Below the pieces are notes generated by a model. It saw nothing but the letters and a program-made list of their open reading frames with translations. It searched no databases and was not told the origin of the DNA. A stretch of 64,000 nucleotides of DNA from Cercospora beticola. Its lineage: Eukaryota; Ascomycota; Dothideomycetes; Mycosphaerellales; Mycosphaerellaceae. Positions 9,645-18,910 of this stretch are shown here, in pieces. The position numbers were made by a program, and so were the translations under genes. Position 1 is the stretch's first letter. Every line of letters starts with the position of its first letter. Location of the stretch: contig NC_088938.1 in the NCBI RefSeq assembly GCF_033473495.1, positions 1,426,001-1,490,000 on the forward strand, written 5' to 3'.

Positions 9645-11182
9645 GCGGAAGTCAATCGTTGGGCTGCTTGAGTTCTACAAGGGCGAGCAGCAATGGATTG
9701 AAAACATTTCAAATCAGCGTGGCTCGAATGGGTTCTCGGCCTTCTCGATTTCGCCCTTCGCTCTGAAGATGCAGCCTGTCTTTCTTGCAAGATGCCGAAT
9801 ACGGAGGATTCGAGCTCCTCCGCGAATGTTTCGGAGAATCCCGCATTTCGTGGCACTTCAAACGCTTCGCGGCACACTGCAGGAAGACTAGTTGGGAGAG
9901 AGTTCCTTGCGAAGTGCAGCATGATCTTTTGGCGGAGGAACATGAATAGCTTGCTCACGCTTCGCCGAACAGCATAGACCTGCCTGCTCGAGAATGGAAG
10001 ATCATCATAAGATGCAGCATATTCAATCTGTCCGTCCTCCCTCCGTAACGTGATCAGCTGGGGGTTGATTAGACGTTTCCTTTTTCTCTCCATTTTGTAG
10101 GCTAGGGACCACGAACCTTGCTCCTACTGACAGCTCTGAGCACATGGTCAAGAATCGTGACGGCTTGGGAGGCCTTTGCCGGGCGCTGAGACGCAGCTTT
10201 CGCGAGAACAGCGCGGTATCGTGCGCGGTAGACCCTGAGTCCAGGAGGCCTGAGCAGCTCTTGTGCAGCGCGGGCGACCAAGAATACATCAGCTTTGAGC
10301 CTTTGACAGACATCCTCGAAGATGATGCATTAGCGAATCAAGTTGCTGCAGAAGGCGGAGTTTGGGAGCCTGCCCAAGTCAGAGCCAGGTCATTATCAGG
10401 CTGCTCCTCAAGTGCAAGACGCGGCGAACTCGTGAGGGCTCCCCGAAATGGCCGCAGCATGAACCTTGCCTAATGCCATGGTGCAGCAGTGCTCCCGACT
10501 GCTTCTGATTGCAGCTGTTAGGGAGGGAAATCGGCACATCGCCGAGAATGGTTGCGGTCAGCATCCTTGAGAGAATTCCAGCTTGTCGGGAGTTACGACT
10601 TCCATGTCAGTATTTTCGTGATGCCCGCTTCTTTCCCAAGTTCGGCGATAGCTGGCGGCGAGACGGCCTGCAGTTACAGGTTGTGTTGGGCACAGCCTCT
10701 GCAGCAGCATACATTGACCGGATGGCATGTGGAGGCGCAAACAGGATGCTGGTATCACTGATTGATGGCTCGAATTCTCTGGATGCGCAACGTACTCCAA
10801 ATTGCAGTAGCTGGTGGCGGAAGGAGGGCGAAGCGGCGGGTCAATGCAAGAGCACGCGGCAGTGGCAGCAGCAAGGGAGCGAGTGGGCTGGGAGGCCGAG
10901 GGCATGACGTGGGAAAAGAGCTCAAGTGCACGAGCTGAGCAAAGCAGGAGAAGCAGGAAAGACAAGACATGATGAGACTGAATTGATGGATTTGAAAGAA
11001 GATTTGGTTTGAATTTGATTGAATTTGAGACTTTTGAAGTCTTTGAAAACCCCTGGCAAGGCAGCGAGAGCACTATGAACACCACACCAAACACCCAAAT
11101 GACCAAAGATTGCTGACTGCTGAAGACCACCACTGTAGACCACCCACCCATCTCTGACTTTGCTTGTGTTGTTGTTGTTGTT
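9645..11182. other. Gene-poor stretch
   Basis: No recognisable gene. A minus-strand frame of 152 codons (9635-10093) starts with ATG but matches no family I know and overlaps the deaminase stop by 10 bases. A longer minus-strand frame (10558-11244) begins inside the hairpin repeat and looks accidental. Confidence 0.4.
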
Positions 11183-11310
11183 TTGTCTTCTCGAGACAGC
11201 TCAGCGCATGGTCGCTGGAGTAATGGCCCACTCTTTCGTGCCATCTCACATCGTAAGCACCCGGAGGTGGCGCGCCGAAGTCGCTAACTGAGCTGAATTT
11301 CGAAGCAGAC
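11183..11310. repeat. Hairpin element copy 1 (83-bp core, unique inverted arms)
   Basis: The core at 11205-11287 is shared with two further copies. It is flanked immediately by CAGCTCAG (11197-11204) and its exact reverse complement CTGAGCTG (11288-11295). Complementarity continues outward imperfectly, with TCGA and AGAC blocks on both sides. The core contains a CACC/GGTG mini-hairpin and an ATGGC/GCCAT hairpin. Confidence 0.8.
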
Positions 11311-11319
11311 GAAGCAGGC

Positions 11320-11445
11320 TGGACTGACGACGACTCGGCGCATGGTCGCTGGAGTAATGGCCCACTCTTTCGTGCCATCTCACATCGTAAGCACCCGAAG
11401 GTGGCGCGCCGAAGTCGCTAACCGAGTCATCGTCGTCTGTGCCAG
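11320..11445. repeat. Hairpin element copy 2 (83-bp core, unique inverted arms)
   Basis: The core at 11339-11421 differs from copy 1 at one base. The left arm ends ACGACGACTCGG and the right arm begins CCGAGTCATCGTCGTC. After a 3-base indel these pair over about 20 bases, out to CTGG/CCAG. The arm sequence is unrelated to those of copies 1 and 3. Confidence 0.8.
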
Positions 11446-11483
11446 ATCGTCGCGTGTCGAAGATGTTGTTGTGTTGAACCAAA

Positions 11484-11595
11484 TGGCAGGTGCGTGGCGC
11501 ATGGTCGCTGGAGTAATGGCCCACTCTCTCGTGCCATCTCACATCATAAGCACCCGAAGGTGGCGCGCCGAAGTCGCTAACCACGCACACTGCCA
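11484..11595. repeat. Hairpin element copy 3 (83-bp core, unique inverted arms)
   Basis: The core at 11498-11580 differs from copy 2 at two bases. The left arm TGGCAGGTGCGTGG (11484-11497) and right arm CCACGCACACTGCCA (11581-11595) are complementary over 14 bases with one bulged base. The arm sequence again differs from the other copies while the core is conserved. Confidence 0.8.
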
Positions 11596-11922
11596 AGAGG
11601 TCGAATTTTGCTGCTGCCGCCCGTTTGCCCATCTGCCTGCTTTCTCGCCCGCCCAAGTCACTGCCCTGCTCTCTGCCTGCTCTGCCTGCTCTCTGCCCGT
11701 CTCTCGCTGCCTGCCGCCGTCTCGTTCGTGGATCTCGTTCGGTCGATTTCGGTGTCGTGATGTCGTGAAGTCGTGATTTGCTCGGTGTGCTGATTTTGAT
11801 GGTGGAAAAGTTGTCGCTGGCGTCGGCGGTCTCGATGGCGGCAGTGTCGATGTCGTGCGAGTGCGCGGTTGGCTGTTTGGCCGCCAAGATTGTTGGTGCG
11901 GCGAAAATGGTTGTGGTGCCAT

Positions 11923-12330
11923 GTGCGCTGTGATGTCAGTGAGGAGGAAAGGAGTGAGGTGAGGGGATCAGTGACTCACCGACTGAAGGTGCTGCTCGCA
12001 AGCTGCCGCCGACTCGTGCCAGTGAGGAGGTGGGAACCTCAGTGAAGTGCGCTGCGATGTCAGTGAGGAAAGGGGCAGTGAGGGGAGTGAGCGGTAAGTT
12101 ACCAGTGATGGCGCTGGTGACAGGCGCCAGGCTGACGGTTGATGTCGCCGCCTGTGCGAGTCAATGATGTGGTGGTTGACAGGCAGTGAGGTGCGCTGTG
12201 ATGTCAGTGAGGAATTGCAAGTGCGGTGAGTGAGGAGTGACTTACCAATTGATGGCGCTGGTGGCAGGCGACTGACTTTGACGGTTGATGTCGCCGCCGA
12301 TGTCAGTCAGTGATGAGTGATGGTTGATGG
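11923..12330. repeat. Degenerate tandem repeat, about 124-144 bp period, three units
   Basis: The phrase GTGCGCTG(T/C)GATGTCAGTGAG starts at 11923, 12047 and 12191. A second phrase, GATGGCGCTGGTG, followed by a GACGGTTGATGTCGCCGCC block, occurs in the last two units about 143 bases apart. Units are diverged. No coding role is seen. Confidence 0.7.
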
Positions 12331-12480
12331 TTGATGTTGAGTGATGGTTGATGGTTGATGGGTGATGTTGAGTGAGGTGATGTTGTTTGATGGATGTGTG
12401 TGGATGAATGAATGATGATTGATGATGATGATTGATGATGTTGATGTTTGATGATGATGTTGTGAGTGAGTGAAGGTTGT
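12310..12480. repeat. TGATGGT-type minisatellite / low-complexity tract
   Basis: Imperfect reiterations of TGATGGTTGATG, TGATGTTGAG and GATGATGATT fill this tract. Open frames read through it on the minus strand only as Ser/His/Ile/Asn low-complexity strings and should not be taken as genes. Confidence 0.8.
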
Positions 12481-12743
12481 TGCTGGTAGTGGAGGAAGCT
12501 GAAGAAGTGGATGGTAGTGGAGAGAAAAAAGATTGAGGAAGAGGGGAAGGTTGCCAGCAATTTATAGGAATGTTCTGACTAGCGCGTCCGTAGTGCGGGC
12601 CGTTCCAACTTTTCTGCGCCACGACGGCGACGGCGAGTGGCTTTCCTGTGGCACGACCAATGAGAGCAGCAGGGAGCAGGCAGATGCCAGAAGCTTCTCG
12701 CGGGGTTTGTCGGCGTTTGCGGCGTTTGAGGCCGGCGAGGGGG

Positions 12744-12786
12744 AGGAGAGGAGGAGGAGGAGGAGGAGGAGGAGGCGGAGGATGGA
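12744..12786. repeat. (GGA)n microsatellite
   Basis: A run of about ten GAG/AGG triplets interrupted near the end, followed by a short GGC-rich stretch. It lies in the GC-rich flank downstream of the TIM-like gene. Confidence 0.8.
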
Positions 12787-12967
12787 GGGCGGCGGCGGCG
12801 GCGCCAGCAGTGGTTGGCGGCGACGGCGAGGTGAGGCGAGCAGAGATCTTGAGTAGTTATTGGAGGCCATGAGGTGTCGGTGATGACTGCGATGGGTGCG
12901 CGGCGACACGAGCGGCAACTAGAATGGTGTTTTGCAAAATCTTCTCGCGACTCGAGTCGCGACGTGC

Positions 12968-13741
12968 TCAGCGCTCGGCCATCTCCTGTATCACCTTCTC
13001 GAGGTTCTTCACATCATGAGCAAAGCGCCCAAGGAAGCAGCCATCCACGCCATCCTTCAGTCTCTGAAATGTACCAGGCCCAGCGGAGCCTCCATACAAG
13101 ATGCGCGTTCGGCCTTTCCTGTCCTGCACCAGCGCCCTCAAGCTTTGCGTGACTGCGACAACATGATCCGCGCCAGCAGGCTCAGCAGCGCCTATCGCCC
13201 ACACCGGTTCATAGGCCAGAATCACTTCTGCGTCATCTGGGACCTGCGAGAGAGCGGCTTGAATCTGGGGCTTGCACTCGCTCACAGCGAGGCCAACGGC
13301 TTGCGACGCGATTTGGCCCTTACTCTTCTCTCCGATGCACACAAGGGGGATCATGCCGTTCCTGACGATGGCAGCGGCCTTTTTGGCGACATCTTCATCT
13401 GTTTCCCCAAAAAGTCTTCTCCTCTCCGCGTGGCCGATCTCTACAATCTTCACACCAGCTTGACTCAAGGTCAATGGGCTGACCTCGCCAGTAAACGCGC
13501 CTTTGTCCTCACTGTACGAATCCTGAGCCCCAAGAAGTACGCTGGACTCGGCTAGCTTCTCTTTCGCCGAGAGCAGGGTGACGAAGTCCGGAATGACGAA
13601 GAGGTCGATTTCTGCCTTCTCAGCAACGCTCGAAAGCGCTGCAACCTTGTCGATGTAGTTGAGAGTGGACGGGAGATCGAAGTACATCTTGAGCGAAGTT
13701 CCCACGATCCGCTTCTCGCGCTTGCCAGGAATGGGCGGCAT
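12968..13741 (-). CDS. Triosephosphate-isomerase-like protein (divergent TIM paralogue)
   Basis: A single-exon 257-residue TIM barrel enzyme. Catalytic Lys18 (GTSLK), His104 (EIGHAERR) and Glu178 (AYEPVWAIG) are present, as is the phosphate loop YGGSAG. The Asn that normally precedes the Lys by two residues (NxK) is replaced by Ser16, and the lid loop after AIG reads AAEPAG instead of TGK-like. These changes mark a paralogue rather than the glycolytic enzyme. Known TIM-like paralogues isomerise related sugar phosphates such as erythrulose phosphate, so a non-triose substrate is plausible but unproven. I start at the ATG at 13741. The gene is divergent from the Zn2Cys6 regulator, with 527 bp between. 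Confidence 0.85.
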   Translation of the reverse strand: MPPIPGKREKRIVGTSLKMYFDLPSTLNYIDKVAALSSVAEKAEIDLFVIPDFVTLLSAKEKLAESSVLLGAQDSYSEDKGAFTGEVSPLTLSQAGVKIVEIGHAERRRLFGETDEDVAKKAAAIVRNGMIPLVCIGEKSKGQIASQAVGLAVSECKPQIQAALSQVPDDAEVILAYEPVWAIGAAEPAGADHVVAVTQSLRALVQDRKGRTRILYGGSAGPGTFQRLKDGVDGCFLGRFAHDVKNLEKVIQEMAER

Positions 13742-14268
13742 GGTTGCTGTGGTCAACGACAGGACTCAGTATGACATTCAAGTATGCCAGCGGGCAATAC
13801 ACGACCAAGAGAGTACTACATGGCGATGGGAAGGAAGAGGTGAAGTCGACGTGTGGGTCGCTCCACGTGTCGTGGATGCCTTCCTCATGTAGTATTCCGA
13901 CGCACCAGCCTTCCTCCTCCAAAACTCTCCCCTACAACTCCAACAACGCCCAACACCACATCTCTCACAAGACATGCTCTGCTGTAAGATTCATTTACGT
14001 CACGATTCCAAAGCACTGCATGACTTTGTACCAGAAGACAAGCGAGCACAGCGTACATACCATGCGGAGCTCAACGTGGCAATGTTCGCCGTCGCAATGC
14101 TAGTCTAGTCTGCTTTAGGGCTTCCCGGTCTGGCTCGACACGAGGCATAAGGATCTGTTGGCGCCATGCGATCTCTCACCACTCGTCTCCAGTATTGCGG
14201 AGAAGTAAGGCGAGAGACCTCAATTCTCGATCTCGCCGCATTGCAATCTTTTCTTTTCAGTTGTACAT
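13742..14268. other. Divergent intergenic region between TIM-like gene and Zn2Cys6 regulator
   Basis: This stretch must carry promoters in both directions. No specific binding site is assigned and no further gene is seen. Confidence 0.5.
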
Positions 14269-16383
14269 ATGGCGGTGACGGAGGCTACGAATGCGAGCAG
14301 CAAGCCTGATGGCTCGCCGCGAGGACCCGGACGTCGACTGGCTGGCCCAGGAAGACAAGTAGGTGAAAGTCGCAAGCGTACTCGAACCGGATGCTTGAAT
14401 TGCCGTCGGAAGCGGAGAAAGTGTACGCTTCGCGCAGAGATCTAGCCACAAGATTCAATGTTAACAAGTTGAAGGCGACGAAGCCAAACCGACATGCGAA
14501 GGCTGCCAAGCAAGACGAGAGGTGTGCGAATGGGGCGTGAAGGTCTCCTTCAGACCAGAAAATGCACAGACTATGGAAGCCGAGCATCCTTCCATGTTGC
14601 AGGCTGCGAACAACGAACGATTGAACTACAAGATTGTCAATGTGACTAACGAAGTTATACGGGACTACTTCGAAGAAAGCACGAATGGCGTGGACGACGC
14701 TCGTGCTGCGGAAGCAGTACCTCTTCCCTCGTCCTCGTCGTCCAAAGAGACTGCGCCAGCCACTCGGAACGGTCGTGACAAGAGTCGTCAGATGGCGCCA
14801 TTCGACATGCTGCGTCAAACAGCAACACATGACAGCTATTCAACAGTTGAAGACGATTTAGTGCCAAGCTTAGAGCTCGAAGGTGCACAACTAGTACCTT
14901 CTCGAGAGCTATTCTTGTCACCCGACTACAGCGACAGCACTTTTGAAGACGGCATTTTCTCGGCCGGCTCCCAGTACCAAGAATTACACGCAGCGCTGCG
15001 CAGCAGAATCATCGATACCGCGAAGTCGACAGCTCCGTCCAGACTAGGATCGCCAGAAATTCATCAAAGGTCAGAGCTGTATCCTGAGGGGAGCAGTGAA
15101 GCTGCCGACGACGAGTGGCAAAGGCTTGCATACCTTTCTGTGGAGCAAGAGTTCATGCTGTGGCAGAATTATATCGAGTAAGCCACTGTACCGGGTCTGT
15201 TGAGATGGAGAGGACTGACTGATTCTCGTACGTACACAGTGAAATTGCCCCTTGGCTGGACAAATTTGATATATACCGTCATTTTGAGCTTGTATTGCCC
15301 ATACTAGCGAAACATCATCCTCACCTCAAGTACTCGATATTGGCCTTATCTGCGCGACAAAAGGAACTCAAGGAGAAGAAGCCCGACAACTCCTGCAGTC
15401 TGGCATTGTACCAACACGCCATTCACCTTCTGTCTCCTCTTCTGCAATTGCGGACCACAGCGGTTTTGGCATCATGCCTAGTACTTTGTGTACTTGAGAT
15501 GATGAGCTGTTCGCCAAAGGCATGGCGCCGACACCTCGATGGCTGTGCTGCTTTGATACAGGCACTCGGTATCTCAGGCGGCTGCGGCGGTCTCGAGCAA
15601 GCCATCTTCTGGTGCTTCGCGCGCATCGACATTTGTGGGGCACTCATCTCGTCAGAACGAACTCTGATACCATTACACAAATGGATGGGAGGAGTTGACA
15701 TCACCGCGGACGTGAACACGCTTCTGAATCTTCATTCTGACTTCAGCATGTACGCCAACCACGTTGTGTACCTCACAGGACAAGTCATCGACCTTCTCTG
15801 CTCCTCTGGCAAATGGGAGCAGCGACACCGCAACCCAGCTCACCCAATGAGCCCCACCGAGTACTTCCACCAATGGACCCAACTCTTCGAACTTCTCGAA
15901 CGCTGGTACCACGACCGCCCGGAAGAAATGAAAACCATCATCAGCATCTCCGCCTCTACGACCAACAAACCCTTCCCAACACTCCTCTTCGGCAATGGTC
16001 CCGGCATTTCCGGTAACCAAATGTATCACACTGCTGCACTCCTGATGCTCAAATACAAACCTCCTCACGTCCAGTTTGCCAAGAAACCTGCTTCGGTCTT
16101 GTGGCACGCTCGACAGATTTGCGGCATCAGTATCAGTAATCACCATCATGGCAGTTGGAGTAACAGTATTCAGCCACTGTGGATTGCAGGACAGCATATG
16201 AGTCATCCGAGCGAACATCGTGCGATTTTGCAAATATATGAGACGATTGAGAAGGAGATGGGTTGGGCAACGAAGTGGAGGGCGGATGATTTGAAGGAAC
16301 ATGTAAGTTGCAAGTTCCAGTCTCGAGAATATGTGCTTGGTTCGCTGACCGCTGAAATCTAGTGGGGTGATGTCGATGTTTGA
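14269..16383 (+). CDS. Zn(II)2Cys6 transcription factor
   Basis: A fungal binuclear zinc-cluster regulator of 646 residues, encoded by four exons (14269-14422, 14475-15177, 15240-16302, 16363-16383) with introns of 52, 62 and 60 bp. The first intron splits the third cysteine codon; splicing yields C-x2-C-x6-C-x6-C-x2-C-x6-C at Cys42, 45, 52, 59, 62 and 69, preceded by a basic RKRTRTG segment. The C-terminal two thirds resemble the fungal-specific regulatory domain (helical, with PILAKHHPHLKYSILALSARQ). The final exon adds only seven codons. The gene sits between the divergent TIM-like gene and the convergent DHA2 transporter, either of which it may control. Confidence 0.9.
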
Positions 16384-16811
16384 AGCGAGACGACAGGCGA
16401 ACGCCTCTACACTGACCGCATTGCTTGTGCCTCACATCAGCAATGCGAAGAACATGGCGCGAGTCATGATCTCCAACATTTTGGTTCTGTGCTACGTCAG
16501 GCTGGCAGCCAAGAAGTACATGCACTAGTGCGCCAGGAATAGGATGCCAGTTCAGCCAGTGGGATCTTGCATGGGTCAGCAACGTTGAATGTAACCGAAG
16601 TAATGAAGCCGAAGATTGCAAGTCTAGGACATTTGCCCCCTATATATGATGGCCATCTTCGCCGAACCACTGTACATTTTGGTAGCAAGTCATTCGTGTG
16701 TATCATACCCATGCGCCTTTTCTGATGCTGATTCTCTAGACCTCATTTGCAGAACGCCCAGTAACATTACAATCAATACAAACATCATCGTACAACATTA
16801 TCTTCGTCGCT
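16384..16811. other. Intergenic, between convergent 3' ends
   Basis: This stretch separates the stops of the Zn2Cys6 regulator and the DHA2 transporter. Nothing else is recognised. Confidence 0.5.
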
Positions 16812-18910
16812 CTAAGAACTGGAGTTTGGGGCTGTATTATCCGCTGTTCGTGATCGTGGCACATCTGGTGCCTCGGCCGCACTGTGCTCTTTGTCGCTGT
16901 CGCCCGCTGCTGCTGTCGTCGCTTCCGAAAGTGGTCGACTCGTCGGTGCTGCTTTCGAATGTCTCTTCGTGGCCTTCGATGCCCGCTTCTCGTCCGCTTC
17001 AGCTTTCCTCGCTGCTGCATTTTCCTTCTCAGCTTCAAGACCTGTCTTGGTCTCTTCGTGTTCTCTTGAAAGTTGCTTCTTCTTGATGAGTAACATGACA
17101 GCGAAACCCAAGGCTGCGAAACAGGTGTACATGATCCACATGGGCTGTAGTGAGTCTGCGAATGCAACGCGGACGACTTCGCGCTGGTCTTCGGGTAGTC
17201 GTTGGATGAATTGTGTGCTGGCGCCTGCGCCACCTCCGGTGATTTGGCCTGCTGCCTCTGGACCCAGCGCGGCTGATATTTGGGCGCTCTTCTTCTCCAT
17301 TTGGTTCTGGTAGACTACTTCGCCGATGACCACGGACACACTCGTCGCAAGCTGGCGCACAAATCCAAGTGTGGCAGTCGCAGTTCCGATATCGCGGGGA
17401 TTGATGTGAGCCTGCAGAGCGATGATGGGAGACTGGAAGATTGGACCAATACCGAGACCAGCAATGAGTTGAAATACGACAAGCTTTGCCCACGAGCTGT
17501 GCGCATCGAAGTTGATGAAGAGACCGAAACCGAGCGTCATGAAGAAGAACCCAAAGTAGATCGGGGGCAAGAAACGACCAGTTTTCGCAATGAACGCTCC
17601 CGTTGCCACAGATGTGATTGCGAGAGCCACAGCTGTGGGCAGAATGAGGACTCCGGACATGATGGGCGACTGGCCTCGGACCGCTTGGAAGTAAAGTGGG
17701 AGGTAGTAGCTACTCGAAATGAAAACAAAGCCATGGAGAAAGACCACACCGAGTGTAGCAGCTCTGGAGCGGGATGCGAATAGAGCCATTGGCATGATCG
17801 GGTACTTCGCGCCTTTCCACTCCCACATGCCGAACAAGAAGAGTGTGAAGACACCGATGATAATCAAGCAGAGCACTCGAGCAGAATCCCAGGGCGCAGA
17901 CACGCCACCGTACTGTAGGCCGAAGAGGAACATCAAAGTTCCTCCTACCACGAGTAAGGATCCAAGCCAGTCAATCGCTTTGAGACCTTGAACGATCGGG
18001 GTCCGAGGCGTTTTGATGTCCAGGAAGAAGAGCAGGATGAAGAAAGCAATTCCGTCCAAAGGCAGGTTGATGTAAAAGCACCATCTCCACGACACGTACT
18101 GGCTGAATGCGCCACCTGAATTTGGAGTCTATGTCAGCAAAAGTTCGATCAGTTATACGAGAGGGGGATCGACGAACCAAGAATGGGCCCAAGACTTGAA
18201 GCAATCGCCCAAACACCTCCAATGACACCATAGAAAGCACCACGAATGCGCATTGGAAACAGATCGCCAATGACGATGTTGACCAGAATGATTAAACCAC
18301 CACCGCCCACACCTTGGACAGCTCTGGCAGCAATGAGCATGCCGATGCTGTTCGCCAGTGCAGCAACCAGAGATCCGATCAAGAAGATGATGTTGGCAAC
18401 CAAGAGCATGGGCTTGCGACCAAAGATGTCACTGACTTTTCCCCAGGAAGGAATAGAAGCTGAATTCGCCAACAAGAAGGCAGAACCGATCCATGTGTAG
18501 CCAGCCGCAGAATTGAACTCTTCACTGATCGTGGGCAGAGCGGTTGTGATGATCGTTACGTCGAGAGCAGCTAGGAAGACAGCCAGACACAATGCCAGCA
18601 TGATGATGACAATCTTTCCCTTCGATCTCCCATTGATCTTGCCATCACTGCTGACTACTGGCTCCAGCTCTTCCGAGTGCTCTTGCTTCTCAACGTCTGC
18701 CGCATCTGAACTCGTTCTGGGTGCATTGCTGTGTTGTGTTGTGTCGCCCTGCCCATTGTTCTCGTGTTCTTCCAATTCCGTCATTGTGTCTCGGTGTGAC
18801 TCTGGCCTCGTCAAGCCTGGCTGCGCTTCTGAGGAGTCCGTGGTCGCATTGGGAGCATATGTCGTCGGATGCAGAGTCGCGTCGATCGCTCTTTCTTCTC
18901 GTGAAGTCAT
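16812..18910 (-). CDS. MFS drug/metabolite exporter, DHA2 (14-TM) family
   Basis: A drug:H+ antiporter-type major facilitator of 678 residues, expected in the plasma membrane. Exons are 18178-18910 and 16812-18115 (intron 62 bp). A hydrophilic N-terminus of about 100 residues precedes the first helix. The signature LDVTIITTALPTI (116-128) is the DHA2 motif, and GKVSDIFGRKPMLL is the cytosolic loop motif A. The C-terminal tail of about 80 residues is charged and Ala/Lys/Ser-rich. The start at 18910 is the first ATG in frame. Members export toxins, fungicides or secondary metabolites; the substrate here is unknown. It converges on a Zn2Cys6 regulator, a common arrangement for inducible exporters. 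Confidence 0.9.

Noticed and set aside
9635..10093. Minus-strand ATG frame of 152 codons
   Set aside because: No family motif, overlaps the deaminase stop by 10 bases, and composition is unremarkable. It cannot be ruled out as an orphan gene without expression data.
10558..11244. Minus-strand frame of 228 codons beginning MARKSGPLL
   Set aside because: It begins inside hairpin element copy 1 and shows no domain; most likely chance reading through non-coding sequence.
11205..11580. Hammerhead or other small self-cleaving ribozyme
   Set aside because: A CGAAA string occurs on the minus strand of two cores, but CUGAUGA is absent and the CGAAA is not conserved in copy 3.
11183..11595. Hairpin elements as introner-like introns
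   Set aside because: A GCTAAC branch-like string ends each core, and copy 3 has a donor-like CAGGTGCGT and an acceptor-like CCAAG. Copies 1 and 2 have no matching donor in the left arm, and no host gene is visible. Kept only as an alternative.
11246..11887. Minus-strand frame translating two hairpin cores as a repeated VSDFGAPPSGAYDVRW peptide
   Set aside because: No ATG at the frame start, and the third copy falls in another frame. Two of three core differences are synonymous in this frame, but the inverted arms are better explained by nucleic-acid structure than by protein.
12242..12622. Minus-strand frame of 126 codons rich in Ser, His, Ile and Asn
   Set aside because: It is a translation of the TGATGGT-type low-complexity tract.
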